Of a DNA stretch of 64,000 nt, positions 8,121 through 16,671 are shown one piece after another (positions within the stretch are counted from its first letter, which is position 1; the number at the start of each line of letters is the position of its first letter). Source of the stretch: an uncultured Oscillospiraceae bacterium (GTDB lineage Bacteria > Bacillota > Clostridia > Oscillospirales > Ruminococcaceae); the NCBI GenBank assembly GCA_934446355.1, contig CAKSEC010000004.1:62001-126000 (forward strand). Direction: 5' to 3'. The notes beneath the pieces are model-generated. The model had not been told where the DNA came from. It did no database searches and saw only the letters and a program-made list of their open reading frames with translations. The position numbers and the translations under genes are program-made.

Positions 8121-8538
8121 AAAGGTAATGGATCACTTCACCAACCCACGCAACGTGGGTACTATCGAGAACGCTGACGGCGTTGGAGAAGTCGGCAATG
8201 CAAAATGCGGCGACATCATGAAGATATTCCTTAAGATAAGCAAGGACGGTATTATTGATGATGTCAAGTTCAGCACTTTCGGCTGCGGTTCTGCGATAGC
8301 AAGCAGCTCAATGGCTACTGAGATGATAAAGGGCAAGCCGGTCAGCGAGGCTCTGGAACTTACAAACAAGGCAGTTGTCGAGGCTCTTGACGGACTTCCC
8401 GCACACAAGATACACTGTTCAGTGCTTGCTGAGGAAGCAGTAAAGGCTGCGGTCAAGGATTACTACGACAAGAACGGTATCTCATACGACCCCGAACTTT
8501 TCAAGGAGACACATGACTGCGAACACTGCGGCGAGTAA
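8107..8538 (+). CDS. iscU: Fe-S cluster scaffold protein (IscU/NifU N-terminal type)
   Basis: Scaffold on which NifS-derived sulfur and iron form clusters. The 143-residue product keeps the three cluster cysteines, C34 (NAKCGD, with the following Asp), C60 (FGCGSA) and C104 (KIHCSVLAEE). It also has a C-terminal DCEHCGE tail common in Clostridia. The start at 8107 lies inside the end of nifS after GGAGGG and GAGG; an upstream in-frame start would lie deep in nifS. The pair is the minimal ISC module usual in anaerobic Bacillota. Confidence 0.94.
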   Translation: MLYSEKVMDHFTNPRNVGTIENADGVGEVGNAKCGDIMKIFLKISKDGIIDDVKFSTFGCGSAIASSSMATEMIKGKPVSEALELTNKAVVEALDGLPAHKIHCSVLAEEAVKAAVKDYYDKNGISYDPELFKETHDCEHCGE

Positions 8539-8543
8539 ATCTG

Positions 8544-8573
8544 AGGGGAATGCTTCAATGCGTTCCCCTTTTA
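8544..8573 (+). terminator. Terminator after iscU
   Basis: AGGGGAA (8544-8550) pairs with TTCCCCT (8563-8569), followed by a TTTATTTTT tract. Confidence 0.8.
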
Positions 8574-8629
8574 TTTTTCCCGAATGAATACCAGTGCGTG
8601 CATTATCCCTCCTTATGCAGAAATAATAA

Positions 8630-8658
8630 TTGACAAATGTGCATGAATACTGTATAAT
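8630..8658 (+). promoter_or_regulatory. Promoter of the TauE/SafE permease gene
   Basis: TTGACA (8630-8635) and TATAAT (8653-8658) are 17 bases apart, with the -10 ending 34 bases before the start codon. Confidence 0.85.
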
Positions 8659-8692
8659 GTAAAAAAATCGTTATGCAGAAAGTGAGAACCAC

Positions 8693-9481
8693 ATGGAACT
8701 GCTTATCACTATAATAGTCACATTCTTTGCGGGAATGGGAGCGGGACTTGGTACAGGCTTTGCCGGAATGAGCGCAGCCGCCGTAATAACGCCTATGCTC
8801 ACCACATTCCTTGGAATAGAGCCGTACACGGCGGTCGGCATTGCGCTTGCTTCCGACGTACTGGCAAGCGCAGTGTCCGCCTATACCTACTGGCGAAACA
8901 AGAATATCGACATCAAAAACGGACTTGTGATGATGGCGAGCGTGCTTGTGTTTACTGTGGTAGGCAGCTTTGTGTCAAGCCTGCTCCCGTCCGCGGCGAT
9001 GGGCGGTTTCTCGGTATTCATGACGTTTATTCTCGGTATCAAGTTCATCGTAAAGCCTGTCATGACCACCAAGGAGGATATGCAGGCGGTCGAACCGAAA
9101 AAGCAGATAATACGCTCAATTATTGCAGGCGTTGCGATAGGCTTCATCTGTGGCTTTGTGGGAGCAGGCGGAGGAATGATGATGCTTCTTATCCTTACTT
9201 CCCTGCTGGGCTATGAGCTGAAAACCGCAGTCGGGACGAGCGTGTTCATCATGACGTTCACGGCTCTTACCGGCTCGATATCGCATATTGCTATCGGCGA
9301 AATACCCGATATGACGGTAATGTTGCTGTGTATTCTTTTCACGCTGATATGGGCGAGAATAGCCGCAGCATTCGCCAATAAAGCCGAGCCGAAAACGCTC
9401 AATCGGGCGACAGGAATCGTGCTTGTGGTACTGGGCGCTGTAGTAATGGGATTCAATATTGTTTCGAGGATCGCAGGTTAA
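8693..9481 (+). CDS. TauE/SafE family membrane permease
   Basis: A 262-residue integral membrane protein with about eight hydrophobic segments in two repeated halves. Each half starts with the family-type glycine-rich motif (GAGLGTGFAGMSAAAVITP near the N-terminus and GFVGAGGGMMMLL around residue 155). Members export or import sulfonates, sulfite or other anions; the substrate here is unknown. It is monocistronic, with its own promoter and terminator. Its position after nifS-iscU might hint at sulfur metabolism, but the separate promoter weakens that. Confidence 0.85.
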   Translation: MELLITIIVTFFAGMGAGLGTGFAGMSAAAVITPMLTTFLGIEPYTAVGIALASDVLASAVSAYTYWRNKNIDIKNGLVMMASVLVFTVVGSFVSSLLPSAAMGGFSVFMTFILGIKFIVKPVMTTKEDMQAVEPKKQIIRSIIAGVAIGFICGFVGAGGGMMMLLILTSLLGYELKTAVGTSVFIMTFTALTGSISHIAIGEIPDMTVMLLCILFTLIWARIAAAFANKAEPKTLNRATGIVLVVLGAVVMGFNIVSRIAG

Positions 9482-9489
9482 ATATTAAG

Positions 9490-9526
9490 ACGAGCGGGAA
9501 GCCAAAGGTTTTCCGCTCGTTTTTCT
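9490..9526 (+). terminator. Terminator after the TauE/SafE gene
   Basis: ACGAGCGG (9490-9497) pairs with CCGCTCGT (9513-9520), followed by TTTTTC. Confidence 0.85.
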
Positions 9527-9573
9527 TGTCGCGTATTATGGCAAATTTGTGCTGCTCAATGTCTGTTAATTCA

Positions 9574-9602
9574 TTGCAGTACACAGCAAATACTGTTATA
9601 AT
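9574..9602 (+). promoter_or_regulatory. Promoter of the GH43-GH5 operon
   Basis: TTGCAG (9574-9579) and TATAAT (9597-9602) are 17 bases apart. Confidence 0.75.
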
Positions 9603-9658
9603 AGAGATACAAAGCAATTTGGCTTTATGAAATAAAATGCTATTAAAGAGGTGCTGAC

Positions 9659-10969
9659 ATGGCTAATCCTTATCTTCCCTCATGGGAATACGTTCCAGAC
9701 GGCGAACCGAGAGTTTTCGGCGACAGAATATATGTTTACGGCTCGCATGACCGCAAGGACTCGATAGACTTCTGCGACTGCAAGCTTAAAGTGTGGTCCG
9801 CTCCGCTCAGCGACCCGAACAAATGGGTCTGCCACGGCGATATTTTCCGTTCGCGTGACGGAAACGACCACCCCTCCGACGTGGACTGGACAGACCAGCT
9901 TCTGTTTGCCCCGGACGTTGTAGAAAACGGCGGGAAATACTACCTTTACGCATACTTGGTGAATGCAAAAGGCTGCGTCGCAGTCGCTGACCGACCGGAG
10001 GGTCCGTTCAAGCTTCTGTCGAAATACGTATACGATATCCCGAACCACTATGACAACGGCACTTTCATAGACCCCGGCGTGCTGGTGGACGACGACGGCA
10101 GGGTGTATATCTACTGCGGGTATCAGGGCAGCTATATGTGCGAACTTAAAAGCAATATGTACGAGGTCGTACCCGGCAGCTACAAGCTGGATATAATCCC
10201 CACCGCAGAGCCGCACAAGTTCTTTGAAGCCTGCTCCCCCAGAAAAATAGGCGATACCTATTACCTCATCTACTCGCCACAGCGCGGAAGCTGTCTGGAC
10301 TATGCGACATCTGACAGCCCGACCGGACCTTTCACCTATCGGGGCACGATAGTCGATAACGGTATCGACTACCCCGGCGGCAATAATCACGGTTCTGTGT
10401 GCTGCATCAATGGTCAGTGGTATATCTTCTACCACCGAATGACTAACGGCACGATAATGTCACGCAGGGGCTGCGTCGAGCGTATCGAGATACTTTCCGA
10501 CGGCAGCATTCCGCAGGTGGAAATGACATCTCTCGGCTTTGAAGAGAGCCTTGACCCGTATATGGTGACTCCCGCAGAAACAGCCTGCGTGCTCAAAGGC
10601 GGCTGCTTCATAACTGAAACAAGCGTGTTTGATCGTCCTGTCGCCGGAATAACTACCGGCTGCGTGATGGGATGGAAATACTTCGACTTCGGCGAGGACT
10701 TCTCCTCAAAGACAATGCAGGTACGCCTGAAGCTGAGAGGAATGGGCACTCACGGCAGGATTCGCATACTCATTGACGGCGAGGACGGAGAAGAAATAGG
10801 CACAGTCGATTTCTCAGAGGACAGCGGCGTTGTGGGCGGCAGAGTTAAAGCGGTCACCGGCCGTCATTCGGTATTCCTTATCGCAGAAAGCGGTTATGAG
10901 GGCTGGTTTGCGGACAGCATGAAGGACAGGCAGCTTTTCATGCTTGACAGCTTTGTATTCATGAAGTGA
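9659..10969 (+). CDS. Glycoside hydrolase family 43 protein with C-terminal beta-sandwich
   Basis: A 436-residue enzyme. The first 300 residues form the GH43 five-bladed propeller. Visible are the N-terminal VPDGEPRVF segment with the likely base aspartate, the FAPDVV strand (pKa-modulating Asp) and FFEACSPRKIGDTYY, whose Glu is the expected general acid. Residues about 310-436 look like a CBM6-type sandwich. GH43 enzymes release arabinose, xylose or galactose from side chains; the exact activity cannot be read here. There is no signal peptide, so it probably acts on imported oligosaccharides. The start follows AAAGAGGTG. The GH5 gene begins 8 bases after its stop. Confidence 0.88.
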   Translation: MANPYLPSWEYVPDGEPRVFGDRIYVYGSHDRKDSIDFCDCKLKVWSAPLSDPNKWVCHGDIFRSRDGNDHPSDVDWTDQLLFAPDVVENGGKYYLYAYLVNAKGCVAVADRPEGPFKLLSKYVYDIPNHYDNGTFIDPGVLVDDDGRVYIYCGYQGSYMCELKSNMYEVVPGSYKLDIIPTAEPHKFFEACSPRKIGDTYYLIYSPQRGSCLDYATSDSPTGPFTYRGTIVDNGIDYPGGNNHGSVCCINGQWYIFYHRMTNGTIMSRRGCVERIEILSDGSIPQVEMTSLGFEESLDPYMVTPAETACVLKGGCFITETSVFDRPVAGITTGCVMGWKYFDFGEDFSSKTMQVRLKLRGMGTHGRIRILIDGEDGEEIGTVDFSEDSGVVGGRVKAVTGRHSVFLIAESGYEGWFADSMKDRQLFMLDSFVFMK

Positions 10970-10977
10970 GGTACATT

Positions 10978-12201
10978 ATGAACATAAAAAGAGCGTTATT
11001 ATCATCATTTCTTTCAGCGTCTATACTGCTTTCCGGCTGCTCAAAGTCAGACCCTGCGGCAGAATCCGCAGCAGCGGCGCAGGCAGAGGAGGAAGCAAAG
11101 CAGGCTGAATTTGAAGCCGAAGAAGCCAGAATATCCGCAATGACATCGCTTGAAGTGGTCAAGGATATGAAAAACGGCACGAATCTCGGCAACACGATGG
11201 AAGCGGTAATTACCGTGCCGGTCGATACCGAATACAACGTATACAATTTTGAAACCGGCTGGGGTGCGCCGATAACCACTCAGGAAATGGTGGACGGTCT
11301 AAAGGCTGCGGGCTTCGACACACTGCGCATTCCCGTGGCATGGTCGAATATGATGTCCGACGACGGGAACTACACCATTGACCCGCAGTATTTCACACGT
11401 GTGGACGAGATAATCAACTACGCTTTCAATAACGATATGTACGCAATAGTCAATATCCACTGGGACGGCGACTGGTGGACAGGTCTTGGCGACGCTGACG
11501 AGGCAGTCCGCAATGAAACAATGAAGCGTTTCAAGGCAATGTGGACGCAGATAGCCGAGCACTACAAGGACTGGAGTTACAAGCTTATCCTCGAAAGCGC
11601 AAACGAGGAACTTGGCGACAGCTTCAAGACAGCACTTGGACTTGCCGGAGCATATGACAAGGTGAACGAGGTGAATCAGGAGTTCGTCACGCTGGTTCGC
11701 TCTACAGGCGGCAAGAATGCAGACAGATTCCTGCTGCTTGCCGGCTTCAACACCGACATCGACAAGACCGTGAATGCGAAGTACCTCGTGCCTCAGGACA
11801 GTGCAGAGAACAAGCTTATAGTATCGGTTCATTACTACACGCCCTCTACTTACTGCATAGCAAACAACAAGTACAATTCGTGGGGCTACCGTGAGGACTG
11901 GGGCACTGACGAGGACAAGGAAGAAATGCGCAGCTACTTCTCGAAGCTGCAGAGATTCACTGACGAGGGCGTTGGCGTTATCATCGGCGAATACGGCGTA
12001 TGCACCATCAAGCAGAATTATGTGACCGTCCTGAAGCCCGGCGCAGCCGACTTCTACGCAAGCGTTCTGGCTCTGAGCGAGGAGATGGGCTACTGCCCTG
12101 TTCTGTGGGATATCGGCGAGGTTTACAACCGCAGTACCTGCCAGATGAACTATGAAGATGTTGCAAAGGTGTTCACAGACGCTAAGGCTTCGGAAAGTTA
12201 A
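10978..12201 (+). CDS. GH5 family endoglucanase-like lipoprotein
   Basis: A 407-residue secreted beta-glycanase, probably cellulase or related. It has a lipoprotein signal (LSGC, lipid-bearing Cys21), a charged Ala/Glu helix linker at about residues 26-52, and then the GH5 barrel. GH5 marks are the NGTNLGNTME start, VNIHWDGDWW, the acid/base E210 in ESANEE (the family more often has NEP) and the nucleophile E338 in IGEYG. The ATG at 10978 is preceded by GTGAGG; the upstream in-frame GTG at 10966 overlaps the GH43 stop and is less likely. It is co-transcribed with the GH43 gene, suggesting surface cutting followed by intracellular trimming. Confidence 0.9.
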   Translation: MNIKRALLSSFLSASILLSGCSKSDPAAESAAAAQAEEEAKQAEFEAEEARISAMTSLEVVKDMKNGTNLGNTMEAVITVPVDTEYNVYNFETGWGAPITTQEMVDGLKAAGFDTLRIPVAWSNMMSDDGNYTIDPQYFTRVDEIINYAFNNDMYAIVNIHWDGDWWTGLGDADEAVRNETMKRFKAMWTQIAEHYKDWSYKLILESANEELGDSFKTALGLAGAYDKVNEVNQEFVTLVRSTGGKNADRFLLLAGFNTDIDKTVNAKYLVPQDSAENKLIVSVHYYTPSTYCIANNKYNSWGYREDWGTDEDKEEMRSYFSKLQRFTDEGVGVIIGEYGVCTIKQNYVTVLKPGAADFYASVLALSEEMGYCPVLWDIGEVYNRSTCQMNYEDVAKVFTDAKASES

Positions 12202-12208
12202 ATAACTA

Positions 12209-12240
12209 ATGGGGACAGGCGTTCGCTTGTCCCCATTTTT
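12209..12240 (+). terminator. Terminator after the GH5 gene
   Basis: ATGGGGACA (12209-12217) pairs with TGTCCCCAT (12228-12236), followed by TTTT. Confidence 0.85.
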
Positions 12241-12250
12241 ATATCCTGAA

Positions 12251-13798
12251 TCACATCATAGGCGAGAATAAGCGCAATATCGACCTGCCCAGCCTGCGGA
12301 ATATATTGATATGCAGGCAGTCTGAGTAGGTGACCTCTTGGCATACCTTGAGCGTTTCAAGGTAATCACGCTTCACGTCCGGAATGCAGTCGCATTTGTA
12401 CATCCATACTGCGCATTCAAAATGCAGGTACAGGCTGCGGAAATCAAGGTTTATCGTGCCGACCACAGCCGCCTTGTCGTCCGATACGAAGTTCTTTGCG
12501 TGAATGAATCCCGGCGTGTATTCGTATATCTTCACGCCGTATTTGACAAGCTTCCTGTAATGCGCCCTTGTGACAGCATGGACGAACCACTTGTCCGGTA
12601 TATGCGGCGTGATTATACGCACGTCAACCCCGCTCTTTGCGGCAAGCACGAGCGCGGTCTGCATTTCGTTGTCTATGACGAGGTACGGCGTCGTGATGTA
12701 CACGTAATCCTCTGCGCTGTTGATGATGTTGAGGTAAACATTCTCGCCCACAGGCTCATCGTCAAGCGGGCTGTCTGTGTAGGGCACGACAAGTCCATCG
12801 CCCCAGCAGTCTTTTATTTCGTCAGCCTGCGGCATATATCGGCTGTATTCATCGGGCTTGTTGTGATTCAGAAAGTTCCACATCGAAAGGAACATCATCG
12901 TGAAGCTCCACACGCCCTCGCCCTTTATCATTACGGCGCTGTCTTTCCAGTGACCGTATTTTTCGTATTCGTTGATGTATTCATCAGCAAGGTTTATTCC
13001 GCCGGTGAATGCGGTGTGACCGTCAATGACCAGTATCTTACGGTGGTCACGGTTGTTCATCTTTGCCGACCATATCGGTTTGAACTGATTGAACACCCTG
13101 CACTTGATGCCCCGCTTTTCCATCTCCTCGTTGTACTTATAGGGAAGCGTCAGCAGGCAGCCGATATCGTCGTATATCAGCCGGACGTCTACGCCCTCCT
13201 TGACCTTGCGCTCCAGAATATCGAGGATAGTCCCCCACATTTTGCCCTCTGCGATAATGAAATATTCGAGGAAAATGAACCGCTTGGCTTTTTCGAGTTC
13301 CTCAACCATTGCGGCAAATTTCGCTTCGCCTATAGGGAAATAGGTCGTTTTGGTGTTTGTGTACACCGGATATCCGCCGTAATCGTAAAGGTATTTCGCC
13401 TGCTTTTCCGCAGCGGTATTGTCGCGGTGCAGCACCGTCATAAGTTCGTCATTCTGGGGAAGCAGCAGCCTTGCCTCGTCGTTGTACTGCATCATGCGCT
13501 TTCTCAGTCGGTCGCCGGAATGGTTGTTTCCGAAAAAGATGTAAAACATGACGCCGAATATCGGAAACGACAATATTGCGAATATCCACGCTATCTTATA
13601 GCTGGGGTTGATATCCATGTTGTAGATATACAGTGAGATCGCAATGCCTATTCCCACAAACACGAAGTACGAATAAGTATATAAAGTGCCGAACGTAAGG
13701 AATATCAGCACCAGATATGAAAGCTGAAAAAGTATGCCGATAATGCAGACGACAGTTCGGTTGAACACCTTTTTCAGCAGCTTGGTCAGGAAGTGCAT
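12251..13798 (-). CDS. cls: Cardiolipin synthase, phospholipase D family
   Basis: Joins two phosphatidylglycerol molecules to cardiolipin at the membrane. The 515-residue protein has two or three N-terminal membrane segments (about residues 15-90) and two HKD active sites: H252 in DHRKILVIDG and H433 in FIHAKNFVSDD. Both are followed by the expected GG/GT-x-N-x-D/N elements. Length and layout match bacterial ClsA-type enzymes. The start follows AGGAGAAC. It is monocistronic behind its own promoter. Confidence 0.93.
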   Translation of the reverse strand: MHFLTKLLKKVFNRTVVCIIGILFQLSYLVLIFLTFGTLYTYSYFVFVGIGIAISLYIYNMDINPSYKIAWIFAILSFPIFGVMFYIFFGNNHSGDRLRKRMMQYNDEARLLLPQNDELMTVLHRDNTAAEKQAKYLYDYGGYPVYTNTKTTYFPIGEAKFAAMVEELEKAKRFIFLEYFIIAEGKMWGTILDILERKVKEGVDVRLIYDDIGCLLTLPYKYNEEMEKRGIKCRVFNQFKPIWSAKMNNRDHRKILVIDGHTAFTGGINLADEYINEYEKYGHWKDSAVMIKGEGVWSFTMMFLSMWNFLNHNKPDEYSRYMPQADEIKDCWGDGLVVPYTDSPLDDEPVGENVYLNIINSAEDYVYITTPYLVIDNEMQTALVLAAKSGVDVRIITPHIPDKWFVHAVTRAHYRKLVKYGVKIYEYTPGFIHAKNFVSDDKAAVVGTINLDFRSLYLHFECAVWMYKCDCIPDVKRDYLETLKVCQEVTYSDCLHINIFRRLGRSILRLFSPMM

Positions 13799-13843
13799 AA
13801 AGTTCTCCTATCTATAAAAAGACGATCATAGGGTCCGAATATT

Positions 13844-13872
13844 ATTTTATCCTTTTTGATAGATTTTGTCAA
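13844..13872 (-). promoter_or_regulatory. cls promoter
   Basis: On the minus strand TTGACA (13867-13872) and TAAAAT (13844-13849) are separated by 17 bases. Confidence 0.75.
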
Positions 13873-13891
13873 GTGCAGCGGCAAAATAGGG

Positions 13892-13922
13892 AAAATAAAA
13901 GGCGGCAGTAGATCTCTGCCGC
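13892..13922 (-). terminator. Terminator after divIC
   Basis: The arms GCGGCAG (13902-13908) and CTGCCGC (13916-13922) form the stem. On the minus strand it is followed by TTTTATTTT. Confidence 0.75.
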
Positions 13923-13951
13923 TTATGATATGTCGTAAATGCGCTCCGTTA

Positions 13952-14287
13952 TCACTTGTTGCCTGCGTCCGGAACGATGTAGTATACCCTTTCGTCAGGA
14001 CGTGCAAAATCAAGCTTGCTGCGCGCCATATTCTCAATGTATTCATCAAGGTCTGCGTCGTCGTCGAGATAACGTCTGAGTTCGTCGTTCTGGTCTTTTA
14101 CTGCGTCAGTCTGCTCGACAAGCTCGTTATATTTCTGCTCGTATTCGTTTATCGTGATGTTGGTGGACACCACCGAAAATACCACATAACCAGCCATCAG
14201 TATGCACGCTGCAAATGCCGCAATGCGAACGATACCGCTGCGCTTTTTAGGCGTTTGTGCTTCGTCTGACCTTAGCTTTAATGACAT
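13952..14287 (-). CDS. divIC: Septum formation initiator family protein (DivIC/FtsB-like)
   Basis: A small bitopic division protein of about 111 residues. It has a short basic cytoplasmic tail, one membrane helix (IAAFAACILMAGYVVFSVV) and an outer coiled coil (EQKYNELVEQTDAVKDQNDELRR region), then a conserved end ARSKLDFARPDERVYYIVP. I chose the ATG at 14287 because the tail length then fits the family. An ATG at 14314 would add nine residues and deepen the overlap with yabQ. Its place after yabP-yabQ matches the Bacillota divIC locus. It forms a complex with FtsL and DivIB. Confidence 0.88.
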   Translation of the reverse strand: MSLKLRSDEAQTPKKRSGIVRIAAFAACILMAGYVVFSVVSTNITINEYEQKYNELVEQTDAVKDQNDELRRYLDDDADLDEYIENMARSKLDFARPDERVYYIVPDAGNK

Positions 14288-14798
14288 GACCTGATTCACT
14301 TCCCCCATTATCATCTGTGCGACTTTCTTTATTATACACCATTTTGACCCTCTTTTTCAAGGGCTTGCAAAGCTTTTTTCTAGTATTTACTGAAAAATCG
14401 TGGATTCTCCCAAATAATCCGGACAACATATGTGCAATTGCTCCAAAACACCTGCGAAAAACCTTGGCTATCCCGCCGAATAAAGCCGAAAGAGCAGCCC
14501 TCATCGCGCCAACGACTGCATTTTCAAGCCGGTTCAGAATCCTGCCGACAGTGGTGAGATAGGTAAACACCCCTGCCCCGAATCCCAGCACAGTGAATCC
14601 CCTGATGTAGTTTCCGAGCGTCAGCGAAAGCAGCGTGACCACCTCAGCCGCCGCAAGGAAGAACAGAATATCGCACACGAAAGTGACCGCACGCACCGGA
14701 ACAAGCAGCCTGAGGAGCCTGAGCACCTCGTAAAGCAGAGCAAACGCCAGACCGGTGAAATAAGCCGTCATGAAGCAATCCGTTATCGAATAGTTCAT
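14247..14798 (-). CDS. yabQ: Spore cortex biosynthesis protein YabQ
   Basis: An integral membrane protein required for spore cortex formation in the mother cell. About 183 residues, with several hydrophobic segments in the first 110 (SITDCFMTAYFTGLAFALLYE, then VTFVCDILFFLAAAEVV) and a basic soluble C-terminus. The ATG at 14798 is preceded by GGTGA; a GTG at 14807 overlapping the yabP stop is an alternative. It overlaps divIC by about 40 bases. The order rqcP-yabP-yabQ-divIC is conserved in Bacillota and supports the call. Confidence 0.87.
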   Translation of the reverse strand: MNYSITDCFMTAYFTGLAFALLYEVLRLLRLLVPVRAVTFVCDILFFLAAAEVVTLLSLTLGNYIRGFTVLGFGAGVFTYLTTVGRILNRLENAVVGAMRAALSALFGGIAKVFRRCFGAIAHMLSGLFGRIHDFSVNTRKKLCKPLKKRVKMVYNKESRTDDNGGSESGHVIKAKVRRSTNA

Positions 14799-14803
14799 GG
14801 CGG

Positions 14804-15073
14804 TCACCGAAACAGTCTGCCGAATACGTTATCCGAACTGCTGAAATTGTTATACACAAGGCTGCGTATCTTGCCGGTCATGGAAAAATCCCCTGTTTCC
14901 GATTCAAGCACATTGACGTGGAGATCTTCCCCTTTTATGACCAGTTCCCCCATTACGGTGCTCAGCACGATACGGCTTTCGGTGAAGCTGTCGATATCCT
15001 TTACGCCTGATATCCTCAGGGTGCTGCGGTCCTCCATTATCACGTTGTGCGGCAGACGCTCCTGCTTGTTCAT
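14804..15073 (-). CDS. yabP: Sporulation protein YabP
   Basis: An 89-residue beta-rich protein needed with YabQ for cortex formation. The sequence around RSTLRISGVKDIDSFTESRIVL and GELVIKGEDLHV is typical of the YabP/YqfC family. The start at 15073 follows GGGAGGG. It sits between rqcP and yabQ as in Bacillus subtilis. Expression is expected under sigma-E; no sigma-E promoter was located with confidence. Confidence 0.9.
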   Translation of the reverse strand: MNKQERLPHNVIMEDRSTLRISGVKDIDSFTESRIVLSTVMGELVIKGEDLHVNVLESETGDFSMTGKIRSLVYNNFSSSDNVFGRLFR

Positions 15074-15137
15074 GGCTATCCCTCCCAGTTGTCCGTTTTG
15101 ATAAAGTATATTCGGACGCCTGCGGGGATATTCATTA

Positions 15138-15380
15138 TTACTGCACCACTTCGTAAAGTGCTGCGGCTTCTTCCTTCTTGGTGAACTCCTTTACGTCAAG
15201 AACACGCACCTTCAGCGGCTTTGCACCGATGTTTATTTCGATTATATCGCCTGTTTTTACGTCATATGAAGCACGTGCGGGTTTTCCATTGACGGATACC
15301 TTTTCAGCGTCGCAGGCTTCGTTGGCGACTGTTCTGCGCTTTATCAGGCGTGATACTTTCAGATATTTGTCTAATCTCAT
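15138..15380 (-). CDS. rqcP: S4-domain ribosome quality-control factor RqcP
   Basis: An 80-residue S4 RNA-binding protein (formerly YabO). It begins MRLDKYLKVSRLIKRRTVAN and holds the S4 core through VNGKPARASYDVKTGDIIEI. In B. subtilis RqcP works with RqcH at stalled 50S-peptidyl-tRNA complexes to add alanine tails. The ATG at 15380 follows AAAGGGAAG; longer in-frame starts add residues that do not match the family. It lies between hup and yabP. Confidence 0.9.
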   Translation of the reverse strand: MRLDKYLKVSRLIKRRTVANEACDAEKVSVNGKPARASYDVKTGDIIEINIGAKPLKVRVLDVKEFTKKEEAAALYEVVQ

Positions 15381-15453
15381 ATTCTTCCCTTTCAAAAATA
15401 CAATTGCGGCAGGCAAAAGCCCGCCGCCGATCGTATGAACTGCCTAAACAGAA

Positions 15454-15729
15454 TTACTTGCTTACAGCGTCCTTGAGAGCTCTGCCAGCCTTGAATGCAG
15501 GAACCTTGGTAGCTGCGATCTCGATCTTTTCCTTTGTGCGGGGGTTGATACCCTCTCTAGCAGCACGCTCACGTACCTCGAATGTACCGAAGCCAACGAG
15601 CTGAATGGGTTCGCTCTTTGCGAGAGTGTCAGTTACAGTTTCGATAAATGCAGCGAGAGCCTTCTCGGAATCCTTCTTTGTAAGACCGGACTTCTCAGCC
15701 ATAGATGTTACTAATTCTGCCTTTGTCAT
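15454..15729 (-). CDS. hup: HU family DNA-binding protein
   Basis: A nucleoid protein of 91 residues that bends DNA as a dimer. It matches HU over its full length: [20 protein letters not shown], the [19 protein letters not shown] arm and a [15 protein letters not shown] end. ATG at 15729 follows GGAGG at eight bases. Placement between mazG and rqcP is common in Clostridia. An AACGGTC-AGC-GACCGTT hairpin lies at 15761-15777 upstream. Confidence 0.95.
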   Translation of the reverse strand: MTKAELVTSMAEKSGLTKKDSEKALAAFIETVTDTLAKSEPIQLVGFGTFEVRERAAREGINPRTKEKIEIAATKVPAFKAGRALKDAVSK

Positions 15730-15818
15730 GTTTTGAACCTCCAAAAATAATATATAATCTAACGGTCAGCGACCGTTGACAGACACGATTTACGCCTGCA
15801 GTCATACCCGCTTGTACA

Positions 15819-16613
15819 TTACCCGTTGAGTACCTCGTTCATGATATCGCGAAGTTCGTCCTCGGACATCTCGTCAAGCTTCTTTCCTGACTGCTGCGCC
15901 TTTTTTTCAGCAAGACTGAAATTAATTATAAACCTATTTGTCGAATATGTCAAGGCTTTTTCGCCGTCAAGCTTCAAAATTCTGTTCAAATTGCAAAAAT
16001 CGAGCAGCATATCGCCTGCGATCTGCTGATTCTGCTCGTCTGACGTGTCAAAACCTGAACTCTCCAGCTTATCAAGAGCCGCACGGATACGCTTTACGCA
16101 TTCTGCAGGGTCGTCCATCGGAAGCCCCGCTCTGGAAGCACGCTTGCATATCTTCTCGCCCCTGAGCAATGCGGGGAATGTTTTTGGTACGCTTTCAAGA
16201 GTATCTGTAAAATTGTCCTGATGCTTTGACTGCCGCTTCAATGCGTCCCAGTTTTTGAGCACTTCGTCGCAGTTATCCGCCTTGACTTCGCCGAAAACGT
16301 GCGGGTGACGGTATACAAGCTTCTGACAGATATCGTTGCACACATCGTCGAAATCGAACGTCTTGTTTTCGCGCTCGATCTGCGCATGGAACACTATCTG
16401 CAAAAGCAGGTCGCCCAGTTCTTCCCGAAGTATCTCAGGACTATTCTTGTCAATACCCTCGCAGACCTCGTATGTTTCCTCAATAAGGTCTGTGCGAATG
16501 CTTTCATGCGTCTGCACCTTATCCCACGGACAACCGTTCTCGGAACGAAGGATCTCGATGATATGTCTTAGGTCGTCGATATTATACCTATCCTTAAAGT
16601 CAAAGCTGACCAT
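15819..16613 (-). CDS. mazG: Nucleoside triphosphate pyrophosphohydrolase MazG
   Basis: Hydrolyses non-canonical or excess NTPs to NMP and pyrophosphate. The 264-residue protein has two MazG folds. The first carries the metal-binding glutamates in EETYEVCEGID and REELGDLLLQIVFH; the second spans about residues 150-240. ATG at 16613 is preceded by GGTGA; in-frame TTG and GTG codons just upstream are less likely. In B. subtilis the equivalent gene (yabN) follows the spoVB-like yabM, as here. Confidence 0.93.
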   Translation of the reverse strand: MVSFDFKDRYNIDDLRHIIEILRSENGCPWDKVQTHESIRTDLIEETYEVCEGIDKNSPEILREELGDLLLQIVFHAQIERENKTFDFDDVCNDICQKLVYRHPHVFGEVKADNCDEVLKNWDALKRQSKHQDNFTDTLESVPKTFPALLRGEKICKRASRAGLPMDDPAECVKRIRAALDKLESSGFDTSDEQNQQIAGDMLLDFCNLNRILKLDGEKALTYSTNRFIINFSLAEKKAQQSGKKLDEMSEDELRDIMNEVLNG

Positions 16614-16671
16614 ACATTTCACCAACCCTTTTTGTTATGCCGTTTGCGGGCGACGCCTTATATATATTACC

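Noticed and set aside
12338..13636. 432-codon plus-strand open frame opposite cls
   Set aside because: It is antisense to the cardiolipin synthase with both HKD motifs; there is no homology and no ribosome site.
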